Notes: generated by a model from the letters alone, not told the origin. Shown: positions 1 to 8,432, numbered from the stretch's first letter. The stretch: DNA of 64,000 nt from Methanoculleus caldifontis (GCF_032842345.1 NZ_WBKO01000002.1:392208-456207), one strand, 5' to 3'. Translations and numbers: made by a program.

Positions 1-2
1 AG

Positions 3-1208
3 GACATCCTCTACGGCATCCCCCGCCCGCACCCGATGCGGGTCGACCTTGGGGTGCTCGACCCCGACTACGTCAACATCCTCCCGAACGGCCACGAACC
101 CTTCCTCGGGTTTGCCCTCATCGACCTCGCCCGCACCGGCGAGTGGCAGCAGAAGGCGAAGGATGCGGGGGCGAAGGGCCTCCGGATCATCGCGAACATC
201 GAGACCGGGCAGGAGCTGATCCAGCGGAGGGAGATGGACGAGGTCTTCTACGGCTACACGGGGAACTGGATCATGCAGGAGGCGGTCCTCGCCACCGGGG
301 CGGTGGACGTCTTTGCCGCCGACATGAACTGCTCCCTCCCGCTCGACCCCATCTACGCCGAGAAGTACCACTTCAAGCTGATCCCGGTGAGCGAGGTCGT
401 GGTCTTCGAGGGCGGAACGGACCGGCTCGAGTACGTCCCCGAGGAGGCAAAGGAGCAGGCGGCGACTCTCCTCCGGATGGGGGTCGAGAACTTCAAGGAG
501 CGGCACAACACGATCGAACCGATCCGGGGCCTTCCCGTGCGGGAGGCGGTCGTCGGCTTTGCTCCCGAGAGCATCGTCGATGCGCTCGGCGGGAGCCTCG
601 ACCCGCTGCTCGGTGCTATCAAGGACGGGACGATCCGGGGAATCGTGGGGCTCGTCTCCTGCACCACGCTGCGTGATTCCGGGCAGGACGTCCACACCGT
701 TGCGGTCGCGGAGAACCTGATCGCCCGCGACGTCCTGGTGCTCGGGATGGGCTGCGGGGTCGCGGGCCTCCAGGTCGCCGGGCTCTGCTCCCCGGAGGCG
801 AAGGAGAAGGCCGGGCCGGGGCTGAAAGGCCTCTGCACGGCGCTCGGTGTTCCGCCGGTGCTCGGTTTCGGGACCTGCACCGATACCGGCAGGTGCGCCG
901 ACCTCCTCCTCTCGGTCTCCGAAGCCCTCGGCGGCGTCCCCCTCCCCGACCTCCCGGTCGCCGTCGCGGCTCCTGAGTACATGGAGCAGAAGGCGACGAT
1001 CGACGCTCTGTTTGCGCTCGCGCTCGGCCTCTACACCTACGTCAACCCGATCCCGACCGTGACCGGGGGGCCGGACCTGGTGAAACTCCTCACCGAGGAC
1101 CTGCCCGGCATCACGGGCGGGGTGCTCCACGTCGAAACGGACGCAAAGGCGGCGACGGACGGGATCCTCGCGCACATCGAGGGGAAGCGGGCAAAACTGG
1201 GGCTCTAA
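3..1208 (+). CDS. cooS: Anaerobic carbon monoxide dehydrogenase catalytic subunit CooS, 3' part (5' end outside window)
   Basis: Ni-Fe-S enzyme that interconverts CO and CO2 with ferredoxin-type electron carriers. The frame is open from base 3, ahead of the first ATG at 36, so the gene starts outside the window and its N-terminal B/D-cluster cysteines are not seen. Visible C-cluster-type motifs are NGHEP, DMNC, LVSCTT, GMGCGVAG and GFGTCTDTGRC. The C-terminus has the family signature PTVTGGPDLVKLLTED and ends EGKRAKLGL. About 400 residues are present, versus about 630 in the whole family. In a hydrogenotrophic methanogen without visible neighbouring acetyl-CoA synthase genes it may serve CO oxidation or redox balance; that role is inferred. 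Confidence 0.88.
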   Translation, partial: DILYGIPRPHPMRVDLGVLDPDYVNILPNGHEPFLGFALIDLARTGEWQQKAKDAGAKGLRIIANIETGQELIQRREMDEVFYGYTGNWIMQEAVLATGAVDVFAADMNCSLPLDPIYAEKYHFKLIPVSEVVVFEGGTDRLEYVPEEAKEQAATLLRMGVENFKERHNTIEPIRGLPVREAVVGFAPESIVDALGGSLDPLLGAIKDGTIRGIVGLVSCTTLRDSGQDVHTVAVAENLIARDVLVLGMGCGVAGLQVAGLCSPEAKEKAGPGLKGLCTALGVPPVLGFGTCTDTGRCADLLLSVSEALGGVPLPDLPVAVAAPEYMEQKATIDALFALALGLYTYVNPIPTVTGGPDLVKLLTEDLPGITGGVLHVETDAKAATDGILAHIEGKRAKLGL

Positions 1209-1285
1209 AATCTCACATCCCCTTTTATCAGAGACCCGGCGCGGAACGGAAAGCCTTTAAAGCCCGGCAGCCAAGGGAGACATAA

Positions 1286-1801
1286 ATGGGCTCCTCACAC
1301 CGCACGGGAGCGGACTTTCTCCTGATCAACCTCCTCCTCCTCGTCCTCACCCAGCCCGGCGCACTCGTCCTGGCCGGGTTCGATCCGCCGTTCGGCCTCG
1401 CGGTGAGCGCCACCACCTGGATGGCCGCGTTCGTCGGCGTCTCCCCCCTCGCCGTCCTCTACATCCTCATCAAAAGCGAGTCCCTCGGCAGGCGGTTCCT
1501 CCCGGCAGCGGCGGCGTACATCGTCCTGATACTCGCCGTCGCCTACGCGTCCTACCTCATGCAGCAGCCCCTCTTTGAGGGGTTCAGGGCGCCGGGCTAC
1601 GAGCAGTCATTTCCCATCTTCCTTGCCGCCTCCGTCCTGACCGCCGTCATCTCGTTGACGCTTCTCCCGGTCGGCCTCCTCGCCTACGCGGGAGACCCCG
1701 AAAACCTCCCCCTGCTCGCCGTGAATCTCGCGCTCCTCGCGGCGGCCGTGCTCCTCTGGCGCCTGCGCTCGCGGGGCGAAGGACCCTACAGGGAGCCCTG
1801 A
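1286..1801 (+). CDS. Hypothetical multi-pass membrane protein
   Basis: A 171-residue protein with about four to five hydrophobic segments, near residues 8-30, 38-60, 70-88, 108-132 and 140-160, so it should sit in the cytoplasmic membrane. I do not recognise a family or catalytic motif. The ATG at 1286 is preceded by AGGGAGA as ribosome-binding site, and a TATA-like CTTTAAAG lies near 1253, about 30 bases before the start, which supports expression from its own promoter. It follows cooS by 77 bases on the same strand; nothing in the sequence ties it functionally to CooS. Confidence 0.6.
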   Translation: MGSSHRTGADFLLINLLLLVLTQPGALVLAGFDPPFGLAVSATTWMAAFVGVSPLAVLYILIKSESLGRRFLPAAAAYIVLILAVAYASYLMQQPLFEGFRAPGYEQSFPIFLAASVLTAVISLTLLPVGLLAYAGDPENLPLLAVNLALLAAAVLLWRLRSRGEGPYREP

Positions 1802-1852
1802 ACGGGTGTACCTCGCAGGGTGACACCACGCATTTCCCCTCCTGAAAGACCG

Positions 1853-2683
1853 TTACGTGGAGGAGGGCCGCAGACCGGCCCCGGCCTCCGCCGGGCCGTC
1901 GATGCAGTCGGCGTTCGCGATCATCCGGTTGACGAACTGCCGCTGGACGCAGGAGATGAACGGCAGGGTGATCACGACGGCGTTACGGACCCCGTCTTCG
2001 CGGTAGACGATCATGCAGACCCGGTCGTCGGCGATGAAGATGTACTCGAGCAGGAACGCCGACCCGTCCACCGGGATCGGCCCGCAGTAGAGCTTCTCAA
2101 AGATGTTCTCCTGGAAGAAGGTGCAGAACGGCTTCGGGACGTAGAGGGAGGCATCTCCGAGCGGCTTTCGGATCCCGCGCTTGCCGTTCGGGAGGAGGAC
2201 GCTCACGGGGTGCTCCCGCGACGCACCGGCGATCAGCCGGGCGAACTCGCCGATCTCCCGGTAGTCCAGGCAGACGACCGCGAGGTCGCGGGTGACGCCG
2301 CTGGCGAGCGACTCCACGTGGCGCCGGATGCTCCACTCGCCCTGCACGTACCAGATCGGCGAGTTCTTCGACCGGGCGTCGAGCGAGAGGGCGTCGAGCG
2401 CCTGCACCGCCGCCGTCGCCGCGGCATCGGCGGCGGTCTTTAAGTGGTGGATGACGACGGCGGGCTCGGCGGGGATGTAGATGTGGGGGTTCCCGCGCCG
2501 GACGGTGATGAAACCCCTGCCGGCAAGCCCTTCGGCGATGTCGTAGACCCGCGGCCGGGGAACCCCGCTCGCCTCGTGTACCTGGCGGGCGCTCCCCTCC
2601 CCGATCCCCACAAGGGCCGCGTAGACCCGGGCCTCGTACTCCGTCAGCCCGAGCGTCATCAGGTTCCGGATCATCTCGTCCAT
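1853..2683 (-). CDS. TrmB-family transcriptional regulator
   Basis: A 276-residue predicted DNA-binding regulator. Residues about 1-70 form a winged helix typical of TrmB proteins (start MDEMIRNLMTLGLTEYEARV, then a recognition-helix region SGVPRPRVYDIAEGL), followed by a helix and a C-terminal effector-type domain. The frame is open far upstream to 3646, but the family N-terminus begins at the ATG at 2683; the longer reading would cross the oppositely oriented DUF2115 gene. A 17-base near-perfect palindrome lies 4 bases upstream of the start and may be its own operator. TrmB proteins usually respond to sugars or other metabolites; the effector here is unknown. Confidence 0.85.
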   Translation of the reverse strand: MDEMIRNLMTLGLTEYEARVYAALVGIGEGSARQVHEASGVPRPRVYDIAEGLAGRGFITVRRGNPHIYIPAEPAVVIHHLKTAADAAATAAVQALDALSLDARSKNSPIWYVQGEWSIRRHVESLASGVTRDLAVVCLDYREIGEFARLIAGASREHPVSVLLPNGKRGIRKPLGDASLYVPKPFCTFFQENIFEKLYCGPIPVDGSAFLLEYIFIADDRVCMIVYREDGVRNAVVITLPFISCVQRQFVNRMIANADCIDGPAEAGAGLRPSST

Positions 2684-2687
2684 TGTT

Positions 2688-2704
2688 GTTACTATGATAG
2701 TTAC
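2688..2704. promoter_or_regulatory. Palindromic operator candidate for the TrmB-type regulator
   Basis: The sequence GTTACTATGATAGTTAC equals its reverse complement except at the central base and two symmetrical T/T positions. It lies between the divergent starts of the regulator (2683, minus) and the DUF2115 gene (2759, plus). Its position suggests autoregulation, possibly with control of the divergent gene. No experimental binding is known to me. Confidence 0.5.
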
Positions 2705-2758
2705 ACGAGAGTTAAACCTTCGTGAGTCCCATCTGCTCTGAAGGATTCCGGTGAGACC

Positions 2759-3532
2759 ATGCGGCTCAATAGCATCCTGAACCGCCTGCTGCGGCTTATC
2801 GGCCGGGAAGGCCGGGACCGTTCCGGGGCAGGCTCCGACGACGCCTGCTCCCTCCTCATCGACCTCTTCGCCGGGGATAGCGGCGAGGCGGGACCGGGAG
2901 GAACGGTATCGGTGGAGGCGATCCGTGCGGCCTGCCGCCGGATGCAGGGCGCGAAGACGAAGGATGAACTCCTCCATATCATCGCCGACGAAGTGGCGGC
3001 GTTCGACCTGCACGACCTCGAGCAGATGAACGCCCGGTTCGAGCGGAAGGCCGCCCACCTCCCGGAGGGATACCGCGACCGTCTCCTCGCAAGCGTCAGG
3101 GAGGAGATCTTCGCGGCGCACCACCGGCTGGTCCTTCTCTCGCGCAACGGGGGCGGCTCCGACGAGCCCCCGGACCCGGCGCTCGGCGCCTACTGCTCGA
3201 TGGTGGCGGAGGCCTGCGCCGCAAAGGCGCGGGAGAAGGACCCGAAATATCTCTACCTGAAGTACCTCCTCTCCGCGTTCACCATCTTCATCCTCGAGGA
3301 GCCCGCCCACCCGGTCGGCACCCCCTTCCCCGGCGGCCAGATCGTCGACGAGTGGGAGGGGACCTACCTCTGCCCGGTCAGGGATAAGGCCGACGACGTT
3401 CCTTTTGCCCTCTGCCCCTTCTGCCCCGCGGTCCAGAGCGACGAGCCGACCTACCCGGAGATGCGGGCCCGCCGCGAGGAGCGGAGGCGGCGCGAGAACC
3501 TCGCGAATTACTGGACGAATTATAAGGGATGA
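2759..3532 (+). CDS. DUF2115 (UPF0305) family protein
   Basis: A 257-residue protein resembling the methanogen-specific DUF2115 family of unknown function. Recognisable parts are an alpha-helical N-terminal half and a C-terminal region with LCPVRDKADDVPFALCPFCPA, whose conserved cysteines could bind a metal. The ATG at 2759 follows a GGTGAG ribosome-binding site. It is divergent from the TrmB-type regulator and may share its operator. No catalytic role can be assigned from the sequence. Confidence 0.75.
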   Translation: MRLNSILNRLLRLIGREGRDRSGAGSDDACSLLIDLFAGDSGEAGPGGTVSVEAIRAACRRMQGAKTKDELLHIIADEVAAFDLHDLEQMNARFERKAAHLPEGYRDRLLASVREEIFAAHHRLVLLSRNGGGSDEPPDPALGAYCSMVAEACAAKAREKDPKYLYLKYLLSAFTIFILEEPAHPVGTPFPGGQIVDEWEGTYLCPVRDKADDVPFALCPFCPAVQSDEPTYPEMRARREERRRRENLANYWTNYKG

Positions 3533-3562
3533 ACACCATGAGCGTAACTGGAGATGAATGCA

Positions 3563-3901
3563 ATGAAGATTGTTGACGTAGCAGAGGAGCCGATCGGCGA
3601 GAACCCGCACCACGTCGACGCCCGGAAGGTCTACGACACCGAGCACGCGACGGCGGTGGTGATCACCCTCGCCCCCGGAGAGTCATTGAAGAAGCACATC
3701 ACCCCGGTGGACGTCTTCTTCTACGTCCTTGAAGGGACCGGGATCGTCGAGATCGGCGACGAACGCGCCGAGGTCTGGAAGGACCACCTGGTCGAGAGCC
3801 CGGCGAAGATCCCGCACCGCTGGACGAACGAGAGCGATCAAACCTTCAAGGTGCTCGTGGTGAAGGTCCCGCGTCCGACGACCGAGACGAGACTGCTGTA
3901 A
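3563..3901 (+). CDS. Cupin-domain protein (first copy)
   Basis: A 112-residue single-domain cupin. The beta-barrel motif 1 is seen as the stretch LAPGESLKKHITPVDVFFYVLEG and motif 2 around PAKIPHRWTNES, where His and Glu residues would hold a metal. I chose the ATG at 3563 because GGAG at 3550-3553 is then 9 bases upstream; the in-frame ATG at 3554 is too close to it. A second small cupin follows at 4129, so the locus has a cupin pair. Substrate unknown; such small cupins may be sensors, isomerases or dioxygenases. Confidence 0.78.
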   Translation: MKIVDVAEEPIGENPHHVDARKVYDTEHATAVVITLAPGESLKKHITPVDVFFYVLEGTGIVEIGDERAEVWKDHLVESPAKIPHRWTNESDQTFKVLVVKVPRPTTETRLL

Positions 3902-3955
3902 GCGTGGAATGGCCATCGAGTCGGTCCCGATGGTACAGGCCCCATCTACGATCTT

Positions 3956-4128
3956 ATGGCGTCCGGTACCCGGGCCGACGTCTCCGTCATCGTTGCCGCC
4001 GGTCCTGGGAAATGCTGCCTCTGCGGCCGGTGCATGGAGGTCTGCCCGGCGGACGGGGCGCCGGCGTGTGGAAAGAAGAGAAGAGTATATGCGAAGGGCA
4101 TCAGAATAAAAGAAGAGGTTGGCAAACA
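3956..4128 (+). pseudogene. Possible relic or very small gene with one ferredoxin-type 4Fe-4S motif
   Basis: In the frame read from the ATG at 3956, the sequence CCLCGRCMEVCP fits the 4Fe-4S pattern CxxCxxCxxxCP exactly. The frame is open upstream of the ATG and runs on to 4222, overlapping the following cupin by 94 bases, and no good ribosome-binding site precedes it. The cysteine motif is unlikely to arise by chance, but the surrounding residues do not look like a complete ferredoxin, so I read it as a decayed iron-sulfur gene. The coordinates are limited to the part before the cupin start. Confidence 0.35.
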
Positions 4129-4464
4129 ATGGCTAAAGAGAATCGTGCAGAGTTACAGGGGAAGGTCCTCCGGCTGGCGGACCTCGTCGCCTACCAGGAC
4201 GGGACCGTGGCAAGCAGGATGATCATCAACAACCGGTCGGGGAGCATCACCCTCTTCTCGTTCGACGAGGACGAGGGGCTCTCGGAACATACCGCGCCCT
4301 ACGATGCGGTCGTGACGATCCTCGACGGCGAGTGCGAGGTCTGGGTCGCGGGCGAGACATCCCGGATGCGCGAGGGCGAGACGATCATCTTCCCGGCGAA
4401 CGTCCCCCACGCCCTCTCGGCCATAACCCGGTTCAAGATGTCGCTCACGATGATACGGGAGTGA
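4129..4464 (+). CDS. Cupin-domain protein (second copy)
   Basis: A 111-residue small cupin. Motif 1 reads through GLSEHTAPYDAVVTILDGE and motif 2 through ETIIFPANVPHALSA, giving the His and Glu positions usual for metal binding. The frame is open back to 3904, but the ATG at 4129 begins the typical sequence and has GAGGT 10-14 bases upstream. The next gene starts 6 bases after its stop, so the two are probably co-translated. It is only distantly similar to the first cupin, so this is not a recent duplication. Confidence 0.8.
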   Translation: MAKENRAELQGKVLRLADLVAYQDGTVASRMIINNRSGSITLFSFDEDEGLSEHTAPYDAVVTILDGECEVWVAGETSRMREGETIIFPANVPHALSAITRFKMSLTMIRE

Positions 4465-4469
4465 AGTTC

Positions 4470-4745
4470 ATGACGAACGAGAAGGAAGGCGACTACTGCA
4501 CCATATGCGGCGGGGTCCGGCCGGACGCGATCAAGATCCGGACGGTCCTCGTGGACGGGAAGGAGACCGGCATCAACCAGCTCGACCTCATCGTCTCCGG
4601 CGTGCGGGACCTGAACCTCAAGGATGACGCCGCCGCCCGCGAAGAACTCCTCAAAAGGGCCGGGGCGTTCAACTTCATCCCGACAAAGAAGCGGGAAGCC
4701 TACGCCGATGCCCTGATGAAGGAATATAAGGCAGCTTTGAAGTGA
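4470..4745 (+). CDS. Small conserved methanogen protein with N-terminal CxxC motif
   Basis: A 91-residue acidic protein. Residues 9-12 are CTIC, a possible zinc or redox site, followed by a GGVRPDAIKIRTVLVDGKET stretch and a helical C-terminus. Similar Methanomicrobiales proteins are, as I recall, often annotated as NAC family transcription factor, but I see no feature that proves such a role. It begins 5 bases after the second cupin stop, with GGGAG as ribosome-binding site, so it belongs to the cupin operon. Confidence 0.68.
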   Translation: MTNEKEGDYCTICGGVRPDAIKIRTVLVDGKETGINQLDLIVSGVRDLNLKDDAAAREELLKRAGAFNFIPTKKREAYADALMKEYKAALK

Positions 4746-4912
4746 GCTCCCGGCAGAAGAGCGACGAGCGCGGGTTGCTTCCTCCCTCTGCCCGGCACAA
4801 CGGCCGGCAAGAGCGCAGGGCACCCCTTGTCAGTGCACCTCTCCCGGAACCCTTTTTTACCGGCACGTATCCCTGCCGGCCGGCAGGATGCGGGAATACC
4901 AGAGAGAGCGGC

Positions 4913-4920
4913 AAAAAAAA
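4913..4920 (-). terminator. U-rich transcription terminator after the large surface-protein gene
   Basis: On the minus strand a run of eight T follows the stop codon of the 4926-8039 gene by five bases. T-runs directly after a stop are the common archaeal intrinsic termination signal. There is no strong hairpin beside it, which is normal for archaea. Confidence 0.5.
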
Positions 4921-4925
4921 GAAAT

Positions 4926-7900
4926 TTAGGCGCTGATAGCGGCAAGTCTGCCGTCATCGCGCATGAAGATCCAGTAGCCCTCGGTCGGGAAGAGGTTCTG
5001 GTCTTCACCCTGTTCGCCCGTCTGGTTGTTGATGAGCGCCGGGTGGTAGTTCTGGTTCTCCGCGTCGAAGCCGATGACGGAGACCCAGTTATCCTCCACC
5101 GACTTGAGCGTCTCATCCGCAGTTCGCGGGGTCAGGTCGGAGTAGCCGATGGCGTTCCATCCCGGGCTGAGCGTCTTCGATGCAGGTGACCTCATCGGAT
5201 TGGTGCTGAGGTTCAGCTGCAGGGTCAGATCCTCGGTCGAATAGACCCAGTAGCCCTCAAGGACCTGCAGGGTCGTGTTCGCGCCCACAGGAGTGAAGCC
5301 GGTCGCCGGGGCAAAGGTGTAGACCGATCGCCCACCGGTGTCGACATCGCCAAAGACTGCCTCCACGGTGTTGTTACCAACAGAGAGCTGTCTCGGGATG
5401 GAGACGAAGTTCCAGCCGCCATACAGTTCGAGGTCTACAGTCTCCTCGGCCGGCGGGGCCGGCGGCAGCGTCGGCATCGGCGTCACGTTCGCCGTCGGAG
5501 TCGGAGTCGGCGTCACGTTCTCGTCCGGAGTCGGAGTCGGCGTCACGTTCTCGTCCGGAGTCGGAGTCGGCGTCACGTTCTCGTCCGGAGTCGGAGTCGG
5601 CGTCACGTTCTCGTCCGGAGTCGGGGTCGGTGTCACGTTCTCGTCCGGGGTCGGAGTCGGTGTCACGTTCTCGTCGGGCGTCGGAGTCGGTGTCACGTTC
5701 TCGTCGGGCGTCGGAATCGGTGTCACGTTCTCGTCGGGCGTCGGAGTCGGTGTCACGTTCTCGTCGGGTGTTGGAGTCGGGGTCGGGATCTGGGTGCCCG
5801 GTGGGACCAGGACACCGCCGATCACGTAGACGATGATGTTGTTCGTGATCTGGATCTGAGTCACGACGATGATGTTGTTGATGACCAGCTGGCCGCTGTC
5901 GGTGAGCGTGACGTTGACGTCCGTTCCCTCAACGGTCGGCAGTGAGATCTGGCCGTTTTCCGAGTTCTCGCACAGTGCCACAAGATCTGCGATCGTGTAG
6001 CTGCTCAGGATGATGTGGTAGCCGATGATGGTGTTCAGGAGCTCCGTGTCGTTCTGGATTGTCGAGAGCGTCTCATTGCCCAATCCCTCAAATGCCTCAT
6101 TGGTCGGAGCGCATATGGCGTAGCTCATGTTCTCATCGAGTTCCTCGTCAATTGTGGAGTTGTTCAGAACCATGATGAACGTCGTCAGGTTCTCCTCGCC
6201 TTCGAGCCCTTCGATGATCTGATCGGTGATATTCACCGCCGGCGTTGGAGTCGGCGTGACGTTCTCGTCCGGCGTCGGCATCGGGGTCACATTTTCGTCC
6301 GGTGTCGGCATCGGGGTCACGTTCTCATCCGGAGTCGGCATCGGCGTGACGTTCTCATCCGGAGTCGGCATCGGCGTGACGTTCTCATCCGGTGTCGGCA
6401 TCGGCGTGACGTTCTCATCCGGTGTCGGCATCGGCGTGACGTTCTCATCCGGTGTCGGCATCGGCGTGACATTCTCGTCCGGCGTCGGCATCGGTGTGAC
6501 GTTTTCGTCCGGAGTCGGCATCGGGGTCACATTCTCGTCAGGCAGCCCTCCGGTGACATTGAAGGCCTGCTGGACGGGTGTCCCGTTCACCAGAACCGGG
6601 ACGTCGGGACCCGGGAACTCATGGACGCCCTGCTCGCCCGCATCGATGTGGAGCATGGCATAGAGCACCGGCGTGGCGTTCTCCGTCTCGATCTCGACGG
6701 TCACGTTCTCGTTCACGCCCTCAGTGATCTGGCTGTAACCGATGATCGGTCCGGGTGTCCCGTTCAGGTCGGCGTGAATATCCGCCCAACCCGTCTGGTT
6801 CATCACGGCACGCTCAACGATCACCGTGTCGTTCTCGATCGGCTGGTCGGAGACGTTGACGGACGGCGTGACGTTCTCGTCCGGTGTCGGCATCGGCGTC
6901 ACGTTCTCGTCCGGTGTCGGCATCGGGGTCACATTCTCGTCCGGTGTCGGCATCGGCGTGACGTTCTCGTCCGGTGTCGGCATCGGCGTCACGTTTTCGT
7001 CCGGAGTCGGCATCGGGGTCACATTCTCGTCAGGCAGCCCTCCGGTGACATTGAAGGCCTGCTGGACGGGTGTCCCGTTCACCAGAACCGGGACGTCGGG
7101 ACCCGGGAACTCATGGACGCCCTGCTCGCCCGCATCGATGTGGAGCATGGCATAGAGCACCGGCGTGGCGTTCTCCGTCTCGATCTCGACGGTCACGTTC
7201 TCGTTCACGCCCTCAGTGATCTGGCTGTAACCGATGATCGGTCCGGGTGTCCCGTTCAGGTCGGCGTGAATATCCGCCCAACCCGTCTGGTTCATCACGG
7301 CGCGCTCAACGATCACCGTGTCGTTCTCGATCGGCTGGTCGGAGACGTTGACGGACGGCGTCATGTTCTCGTCCGGCGTCGGCATCGGCGTGACGTTCTC
7401 GTCCGGTGTCGGCATCGGCGTGACGTTCTCATCCGGCGTCGGCATCGGCGTGACATTCTCGTCCGGTGTCGGCATCGGCGTGACATTCTCATCCGGCGTC
7501 GGCATCGGTGTGACGTTCTCGTCCGGCGTCGGCATCGGTGTGACGTTCTCGTCCGGTGTCGGCATCGGAGTCACTCCGGTGACGTTCACGAGAACGGTCA
7601 GCGTGTACGAGGCGTTCTCGATGGTGTGAGGCGGCGGCCCATAGGAGTAGGTCACGTTGTCGCCGTCGGTCACATTCGCCAGCGCGGGTCCGATCGTCGC
7701 CCGCTCGCCGTTCACCCAGTAGGTCCAGGCGTACGGCGTCTGGTTTATCATCTCGTTCTCGATGTCAGTGATCGATACAATGCTGAGATTCCCCTGGTCG
7801 GGAGGCAATCCCTCGGCGACCTGGTACTCGAACGCTCCAAGCATCGAGGCCGCATCAAGTGCTCCAAGCACCGTCGTCTGCGGGATCTCGTAGGTCTCGG

Positions 7901-8039
7901 TACTGTTTACAGGTGTAATGTTCACTATCTCATCAGGGTTCAGTAAGACAGGCCCTCCTCCAATCGAGACCGCCATGCTTGCGGCAGAGATCGACAGGAG
8001 CAGAACAATGCACAGACCGAACAGTAAAGGTCGTTTCAT
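4926..8039 (-). CDS. Secreted modular surface protein: DUF4430-like, two DUF7282-like and one fasciclin domain on DENVTPxPTP stalks
   Basis: A 1037-residue predicted extracellular protein. It has a signal peptide (residues 1-25), a DUF4430-like domain (about 35-150, with TYWVNGE), then repeats, a domain that I match to archaeal DUF7282 (about 230-330), repeats, a nearly identical second copy of that domain, repeats, a fasciclin domain (about 590-740), repeats, and a C-terminal beta-rich domain of about 150 residues with two GWN motifs. The four repeat blocks hold 7, 6, 10 and 9 DEN-type units, nearly all with an N-V-T sequon, so they should form rigid N-glycosylated stalks. No C-terminal membrane anchor or sorting motif is seen. 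It probably acts in adhesion or the cell envelope. Confidence 0.8.
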   Translation of the reverse strand: MKRPLLFGLCIVLLLSISAASMAVSIGGGPVLLNPDEIVNITPVNSTETYEIPQTTVLGALDAASMLGAFEYQVAEGLPPDQGNLSIVSITDIENEMINQTPYAWTYWVNGERATIGPALANVTDGDNVTYSYGPPPHTIENASYTLTVLVNVTGVTPMPTPDENVTPMPTPDENVTPMPTPDENVTPMPTPDENVTPMPTPDENVTPMPTPDENVTPMPTPDENMTPSVNVSDQPIENDTVIVERAVMNQTGWADIHADLNGTPGPIIGYSQITEGVNENVTVEIETENATPVLYAMLHIDAGEQGVHEFPGPDVPVLVNGTPVQQAFNVTGGLPDENVTPMPTPDENVTPMPTPDENVTPMPTPDENVTPMPTPDENVTPMPTPDENVTPSVNVSDQPIENDTVIVERAVMNQTGWADIHADLNGTPGPIIGYSQITEGVNENVTVEIETENATPVLYAMLHIDAGEQGVHEFPGPDVPVLVNGTPVQQAFNVTGGLPDENVTPMPTPDENVTPMPTPDENVTPMPTPDENVTPMPTPDENVTPMPTPDENVTPMPTPDENVTPMPTPDENVTPMPTPDENVTPMPTPDENVTPTPTPAVNITDQIIEGLEGEENLTTFIMVLNNSTIDEELDENMSYAICAPTNEAFEGLGNETLSTIQNDTELLNTIIGYHIILSSYTIADLVALCENSENGQISLPTVEGTDVNVTLTDSGQLVINNIIVVTQIQITNNIIVYVIGGVLVPPGTQIPTPTPTPDENVTPTPTPDENVTPIPTPDENVTPTPTPDENVTPTPTPDENVTPTPTPDENVTPTPTPDENVTPTPTPDENVTPTPTPDENVTPTPTPTANVTPMPTLPPAPPAEETVDLELYGGWNFVSIPRQLSVGNNTVEAVFGDVDTGGRSVYTFAPATGFTPVGANTTLQVLEGYWVYSTEDLTLQLNLSTNPMRSPASKTLSPGWNAIGYSDLTPRTADETLKSVEDNWVSVIGFDAENQNYHPALINNQTGEQGEDQNLFPTEGYWIFMRDDGRLAAISA
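5521..5790 (-). repeat. 30-bp tandem repeats encoding DENVTPTPTP (nine units)
   Basis: Nine contiguous 30-base units inside the surface-protein gene. Third-position changes (for example tcgtccgg versus tcgtcggg) show that some units have diverged while the protein was conserved. One unit encodes I in place of T. Confidence 0.9.
6241..6540 (-). repeat. 30-bp tandem repeats encoding DENVTPMPTP (ten units)
   Basis: Ten contiguous 30-base units between the second DUF7282-like domain and the fasciclin domain. Several neighbouring units are identical, as expected from recent slippage or unequal recombination. Confidence 0.9.
6541..7368 (-). repeat. Near-identical 492-bp tandem duplication of domain plus stalk
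   Basis: The segment beginning at 6541 reappears at 7033. The 336 bases encoding the DUF7282-like domain differ visibly at only one silent position (ggcacgc near 6817 versus ggcgcgc near 7309). The intervening stalk block of six units is part of the duplicated unit. This points to a recent unequal crossover between the stalk repeats. Confidence 0.85.
7363..7572 (-). repeat. 30-bp tandem repeats encoding DENVTPMPTP (seven units, first one DENMT)
   Basis: Seven 30-base units closest to the N-terminus of the surface protein. The unit nearest the DUF7282-like domain has Met in place of Val and so keeps the N-x-T sequon. Confidence 0.88.
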
Positions 8040-8432
8040 ACATATCCCCCCTTGCGGGCAAGAGAATAATCGATGTTATATAAAAATATTGCTATAATTT
8101 TTATTTGTCGCCAAATGAAGCAAATAAGGACGTTAAACTCGAGTTTGTGCTCTGAGAAGTACCCCCTGCCCTTCACCGCAAACACCATCATCCGATTCCG
8201 GAGAACTGGCCCTTACCGGCCGGGCTCGATCCGAAACCGGTATCCGGCAGGAAGCATCAGGTGACAGAGACGGACTCCCGACAGAAGAGATTCAGCCGTG
8301 AAAAAAAGCAGGGTTTAGTCCCGGATCAATGTCCGGCGGCCACCCGGACGATGCCGGGGGCCGGCGGTGTTGGAGCCGCCCGCCCCGGCATGAATCCGCC
8401 CGCAACTGCACAAGCGTGGGTCTGTCCTCTGC
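8040..8432. other. Intergenic region between the two fasciclin-type genes, with the promoter of the large one
   Basis: About 390 bases without a convincing gene. Near the left end, on the minus strand, TATTTTTATATAA (about 8076-8088) is a strong TATA box for the 8039 gene, and GGGGGGAT just before its ATG is the ribosome-binding site. The rest is the 3' flank of the second gene; short plus-strand frames here have no start signals or recognisable protein features. Confidence 0.6.

Noticed and set aside
2684-3646. A 320-codon N-terminal extension of the TrmB-type regulator
   Set aside because: It is antisense to the well-supported DUF2115 gene and has shadow-like composition; the family N-terminus starts at 2683.
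5521-7575. 30-base regularly repeated units that look like a CRISPR array
   Set aside because: The units are contiguous without spacers, stay in frame, and encode a decapeptide within a long secreted protein.
6015-7946. A 643-codon plus-strand frame and several shorter ones across the repeats
   Set aside because: They are antisense shadows of the DENVTPMPTP repeats and consist of Arg/His-rich periodic sequence without start signals.
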